Below are positions 42,969 through 43,836 of a DNA stretch of 43,836 bases, one piece after another (position 1 is the first letter of the stretch; each line of letters opens with the position of its first letter). The position numbers and the translations under genes were made by a program. The notes beneath the pieces are model-generated. The model saw only the letters and a program-made list of their open reading frames with translations, ran no database searches and was not told the DNA's origin. The stretch comes from Ruminiclostridium sp. (GTDB taxonomy: Bacteria > Bacillota_A > Clostridia > Oscillospirales > Oscillospiraceae), in contig JAFXCU010000228.1 of assembly GCA_017521345.1 (NCBI GenBank), positions 1 to 43,836 on the forward strand. Direction: 5' to 3'.

Positions 42969-42997
42969 AATATAGCACAGTTTCCCAGGATCTGCAA
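42969..42997 (-). promoter_or_regulatory. Promoter of the acyltransferase gene
   Basis: Minus-strand -35 TTGCAG (42992-42997), 17-bp spacer, -10 TATATT (42969-42974). Confidence 0.55.
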
Positions 42998-43012
42998 GAG
43001 ATCAGGTCGCCC

Positions 43013-43041
43013 TTGACCGGGGAGGTGGGATATCTTATAAT
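43013..43041 (+). promoter_or_regulatory. Promoter of the second VOC gene
   Basis: -35 TTGACC (43013-43018), 17-bp spacer, consensus -10 TATAAT (43036-43041). Confidence 0.75.
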
Positions 43042-43075
43042 CATATCATAAAAACAGAAGAAACGAGGTCAAATT

Positions 43076-43465
43076 ATGCAGTTTCATCACATTTCTCTCC
43101 GTGTCCGTGACTTTGAAAAGTCCATGCACTTCTACCAGACCCTCCTGGGCCTGACCGTGGCCAAGGCCTTCCAGCCCGATGCCGAGAGCAACGTGGCCTA
43201 CCTCCAGAATGGGGAAGGGGAGACCCAGATCGAGCTCATCGCCCTGCCCGTGGGTGATAAGTTCGAGGGCAAGGGTATGTTCCTGTGCTTTGCCACCGAC
43301 GATCTGGAGGCCGCTCACAAGGTGGCCGTGGAGGCTGGTTTCAATCCCTCTGACATCCGCCAGCCCGAGCCCACCGCCAAATATTTCTACGTGTATGACC
43401 CCGATGGGGTGTCCGTCCAGCTGCGGGAGTACCAGTACATTCTTAAAATATTATTAAGTTTGTAG
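43076..43465 (+). CDS. VOC/glyoxalase-fold protein (lactoylglutathione lyase-like)
   Basis: 129 residues. The first strand has HHISLRVRDFEKSMHFYQ with the metal-binding His, then QIELIAL with the paired Glu. The second module has FLCFATDDLEAAHK and ends in YVYDPDGVSVQLREYQ with a C-terminal Glu. The His normally present at the start of module 2 is replaced by Phe/Leu residues (GMFLCF), so the metal site may be incomplete. It has its own good promoter, and its ribosome binding site is a modest GAGG. It resembles the 16242 protein in fold only, with low identity. Confidence 0.85.
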   Translation: MQFHHISLRVRDFEKSMHFYQTLLGLTVAKAFQPDAESNVAYLQNGEGETQIELIALPVGDKFEGKGMFLCFATDDLEAAHKVAVEAGFNPSDIRQPEPTAKYFYVYDPDGVSVQLREYQYILKILLSL

Positions 43466-43472
43466 GATTATA

Positions 43473-43501
43473 TTGACAGGGTCAATCGGGCATGCTATAC
43501 T
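43473..43501 (+). promoter_or_regulatory. Promoter and possible operator of the PepSY lipoprotein gene
   Basis: Consensus -35 TTGACA (43473-43478), 17-bp spacer, extended -10 TGC-TATACT (43496-43501). A perfect inverted repeat TTGAC-AGG-GTCAA (43473-43485) covers the -35. Confidence 0.75.
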
Positions 43502-43530
43502 CTGGATAAACATAGAAAGGAGGTAGTATG

Positions 43531-43836
43531 ATGAAGATTCGTATCCTGTCCCAATTGATTTCCCTTATTCTGCTGGTACTGGTGATCGCTCTGGCCGCCG
43601 GCTGCAGCACCCTGTACAAGGCAGAGCAGGCAGCTGACCAGATCGGAGAGCAGGTGGAGCAGAAGGTGGACCAGGCAGAAGCTGTCGTGGAAAACCAGAT
43701 CACGCCCTCTGTGGTCCAGAATGCTGCCGCCCTGACCCAGACCGAGGCAGAGGAGATCGCTTTGCTTCAGGCCGGCTTCAAAGCCGACCAGGTGACTGGC
43801 CTCCACACGGAATTTGATGTGGACGACGGCATCCCG
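43531..43836 (+). CDS. PepSY-type lipoprotein, 5' part (runs off window)
   Basis: The frame is open for 102 codons to the window edge. The signal peptide ends in a lipobox with Cys25 (ALAAGC). It is followed by a charged helix (YKAEQAADQIGEQVEQKV), then LTQTEAEEIALLQAGFKADQVTGL and FDVDDGIP, the first half of a PepSY domain. PepSY domains are thought to inhibit peptidases or stabilise exported enzymes. AAGGAGGT lies at 43517-43524, so ATG 43531 (seven bases from GGAGG) fits better than the adjacent ATG 43528. Confidence 0.82.
   Translation, partial: MKIRILSQLISLILLVLVIALAAGCSTLYKAEQAADQIGEQVEQKVDQAEAVVENQITPSVVQNAAALTQTEAEEIALLQAGFKADQVTGLHTEFDVDDGIP

Overview
The window looks like a chromosomal segment of an anaerobic, GC-rich, spore-lineage Firmicute, most probably a gut Oscillospiraceae (Flavonifractor/Lawsonibacter/Intestinimonas-like). 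This is inferred from gene content and style, not from a database search. The evidence is a T-box leader in front of alaS, strong AAGGAGG-type ribosome binding sites with frequent TTG starts, a reverse rubrerythrin, a CotJC/Mn-catalase, a GerMN lipoprotein, and an mltG-U32 peptidase neighbourhood like that of Bacillus. Genes are densely packed on both strands, and most gene ends carry a clear intrinsic terminator. No tRNA, rRNA, CRISPR array, transposase or phage gene was seen.

Layout. 1-5.4 kb: the 3' end of lysA, then a MATE efflux pump facing a MerR/GyrI regulator, a second PLP decarboxylase and a GNAT acetyltransferase. 5.4-12 kb (minus strand): D,D-carboxypeptidase with a long charged tail, two tandem sirtuins (one intact, one with a degenerate NAD site), fumarase, malic enzyme and a RimJ-like acetyltransferase. 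12.2-15.3 kb: comEA, an OmpR-type two-component system and a GerMN lipoprotein. 15.4-22.5 kb: a structured intergenic element, a permuted papain-fold protein, a glyoxalase-fold protein, a beta-CASP nuclease, L-asparaginase with a 32-residue membrane peptide, an SH3 membrane protein, Mn-catalase, a MITE-like repeat and a lipoprotein divergent from a TipAS-type MerR.

23.5-30.4 kb is a mostly overlapping run: WecG/TagA glycosyltransferase, tmk, 5-formyl-THF cyclo-ligase, mltG, U32 (TrhP-like) protein and a P-loop ATPase. It is followed by a MerR regulator fused to an RDD membrane domain. 30.4-34.7 kb: a cluster of palindromic repeats, the alanine T-box (GCC specifier), alaS, a cupin and a HIT protein. 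34.8-38.9 kb: a translationally coupled XRE-comEC-holA-rnmV operon. 38.9-43.8 kb: reverse rubrerythrin, an alkyl-sulfatase-like lipoprotein, a membrane acyltransferase, a second glyoxalase-fold protein and the start of a PepSY lipoprotein.

Themes. Three MerR regulators sit behind promoters with the 19-bp spacer that MerR proteins act on. Uptake/competence (ComEA, ComEC) and peptidoglycan (DacF-like, MltG) functions recur. Two homologous hairpin elements in opposite orientation (15.4 and 34.7 kb) and a family of short palindromes (21.7, 30.4-30.8, 41.9 kb) fill the longer gaps. The best candidates for something undescribed are the paired sirtuins, the decarboxylase/GNAT/MATE module, the MerR-RDD protein and the hairpin element family.
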